Below are positions 5,124-5,723 of a stretch of 5,723 nucleotides of DNA, piece after piece (positions within the stretch are counted from its first letter, which is position 1; the number at the start of each line of letters is the position of its first letter). This DNA comes from Bacteroidota bacterium (lineage in GTDB: Bacteria; Bacteroidota; Bacteroidia; Bacteroidales; B39-G9): assembly GCA_003648455.1 (NCBI GenBank), contig QMPG01000219.1, forward strand, positions 1 to 5,723. Direction: 5' to 3'. The notes beneath the pieces were generated by a model that saw only the letters and a list, made by a program, of their open reading frames with translations, was not told where the DNA came from and ran no database searches. Made by a program: the position numbers and the translations under genes.

Positions 5124-5552
5124 ATGAAAAAATTATTACTAAGTACCTTTATTCTATTAGTCTTTGTTTCAGGCAGTTTTTCACAGTCAAAATATAAATA
5201 TCAAAAATTTCAGGAAGAGAAAGGTGTTATTTTTTATTATAAATACAGTCACTCAAATTTTTTAAATAAAAAAAGCCCCTTAAGGCTAATACTTAAAATT
5301 GAGAACACAAATGCTTATAATACAAAAGTTAATTTTGTTGTTGATTATTACTGGAAAGCAATGATTAGTGCAAATAGTGAAAAACCCAGAACTTGTTGCG
5401 TTAAAGCAAACAAAAGTATTAAAGGCAGATATCACAAACTGCATTTTGAGCCTTCTGAGTATACCAACGAGCAAGTTTTAAGTGATGATTTTTTTATTGA
5501 ACTTTCGGGTATTGAAATTACAAAAGTTGATGATTGTATAAAAAATAAATGA
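5124..5552 (+). CDS. Small secreted protein of unknown function
   Basis: I do not recognise this 142-residue protein. Residues 1-20 form a clear Sec signal peptide: MKK, a hydrophobic core LLLSTFILLVFV, then a small-residue end SGSFS with likely cleavage before Gln21. There is no lipobox cysteine at the cleavage site, so it should be a soluble periplasmic or outer-surface protein rather than a lipoprotein. The mature part alternates short hydrophobic and polar runs (LRLILKIENTN at 53-63, VNFVVDYYW at 69-77, FFIELSGIEI at 123-132), which suggests a small beta-sandwich. It has an adjacent cysteine pair, Cys91-Cys92, and a third, Cys138, near the C-terminus. An in-frame ATG exists 99 bases upstream, but it would bury the signal peptide behind another hydrophobic stretch and would start before the -7 box. 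It is the only plus-strand gene here and is divergent from the HU/SPOR gene. Confidence 0.8.
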   Translation: MKKLLLSTFILLVFVSGSFSQSKYKYQKFQEEKGVIFYYKYSHSNFLNKKSPLRLILKIENTNAYNTKVNFVVDYYWKAMISANSEKPRTCCVKANKSIKGRYHKLHFEPSEYTNEQVLSDDFFIELSGIEITKVDDCIKNK

Positions 5553-5575
5553 GTCCAGTCTAAAAAGGTCTTTTT

Positions 5576-5657
5576 TGTTATTCCGTCCGTCAGCTGACGG
5601 ATCGGAATCTTTAACTTTCATGGTATCAGTAGATTCTGAAACCAGTTCAGAATGAAC
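5576..5657. repeat. Two-hairpin palindromic repeat, copy 2
   Basis: Hairpin A (5580-5608) has a perfect inner palindrome TCCGTCAGCTGACGGA (5586-5601), extended by ATTCCG (5580-5585) with CGGAAT (5603-5608) past a one-base bulge at 5602. Hairpin B (5633-5653) has 8-bp arms ATTCTGAA and TTCAGAAT around an ACCAG loop. It shares order, orientation, CAGCTG core, AGAT/ATGA borders and the spacer ACTTTCAT with the copy at 1518-1607. It starts 24 bases after the secreted-protein stop, so it may also shape the 3' end of that transcript. Confidence 0.75.
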
Positions 5658-5723
5658 TGTGTTAAAAACCTAATTTTCCCCTATATTTTTTATTTTTTTT
5701 CAATCTGCCTATTATTTTGTGAA

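Noticed and set aside
5562..5577. AAAAAG-GT-CTTTTT as a terminator for the secreted-protein gene
   Set aside because: The loop would be only two bases and the stem almost all A-T, so it is unlikely to form a stable hairpin.

Overview
This AT-rich window (roughly 30% G+C by eye) most likely comes from a member of the Bacteroidota. Three things support this. Promoter-like sites match the Bacteroidota -7 box TAnnTTTG, in one case with a correctly spaced -33 TTG. Clear Shine-Dalgarno sequences are lacking. One gene encodes an HU-like/transmembrane/SPOR protein of a type I know mainly from Bacteroidota. The genes look like ordinary chromosomal housekeeping and envelope genes, and I see no phage, plasmid, IS transposase, CRISPR or tRNA/rRNA signal.

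Layout. Positions 1-105 hold nested inverted repeats (REP-like) that abut the stop codon of the first gene. Positions 106-1269 (minus strand) are a two-gene unit: a TetR-family regulator followed 6 bases later by a small PlsC-type lysophospholipid acyltransferase, with a candidate autoregulatory operator over the -7 box. Positions 1270-1690 are a gene-free stretch with several hairpin-forming repeats. Positions 1691-2959 (minus) encode a flavoprotein of the HI0933/YhiN/BaiN family. Positions 2960-3121 hold a second kind of palindromic/direct repeat. Positions 3122-3775 (minus) encode a membrane-anchored DUF218 (SanA/ElyC/YdcF-like) protein with its own promoter. Positions 3878-4957 (minus) encode the HU-like/TM/SPOR protein, which ends in a strong intrinsic terminator whose U-tract runs into the -33 box of the next gene. 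The only plus-strand gene, 5124-5552, encodes a small secreted protein that I cannot assign. After it, at 5576-5657, lies a second copy of the two-hairpin repeat seen at 1518-1607. Positions 5658-5723 are AT-rich and I see nothing in them.

How the genes fit together. Several products point to the envelope: phospholipid acylation (PlsC), a possible envelope factor (DUF218), septal peptidoglycan binding (SPOR) and one exported protein. They do not form a single obvious pathway. The only tight operon is tetR-plsC, which suggests that membrane lipid acylation is under TetR control.

The most interesting non-coding signal is the pair of two-hairpin repeats. Several stem positions differ between the copies by paired, compensatory changes, so secondary structure appears to be maintained. 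The HU/TM/SPOR protein is the most interesting coding signal, because its architecture could physically link cytoplasm or nucleoid to the division septum. I found no clearly new multi-gene system.
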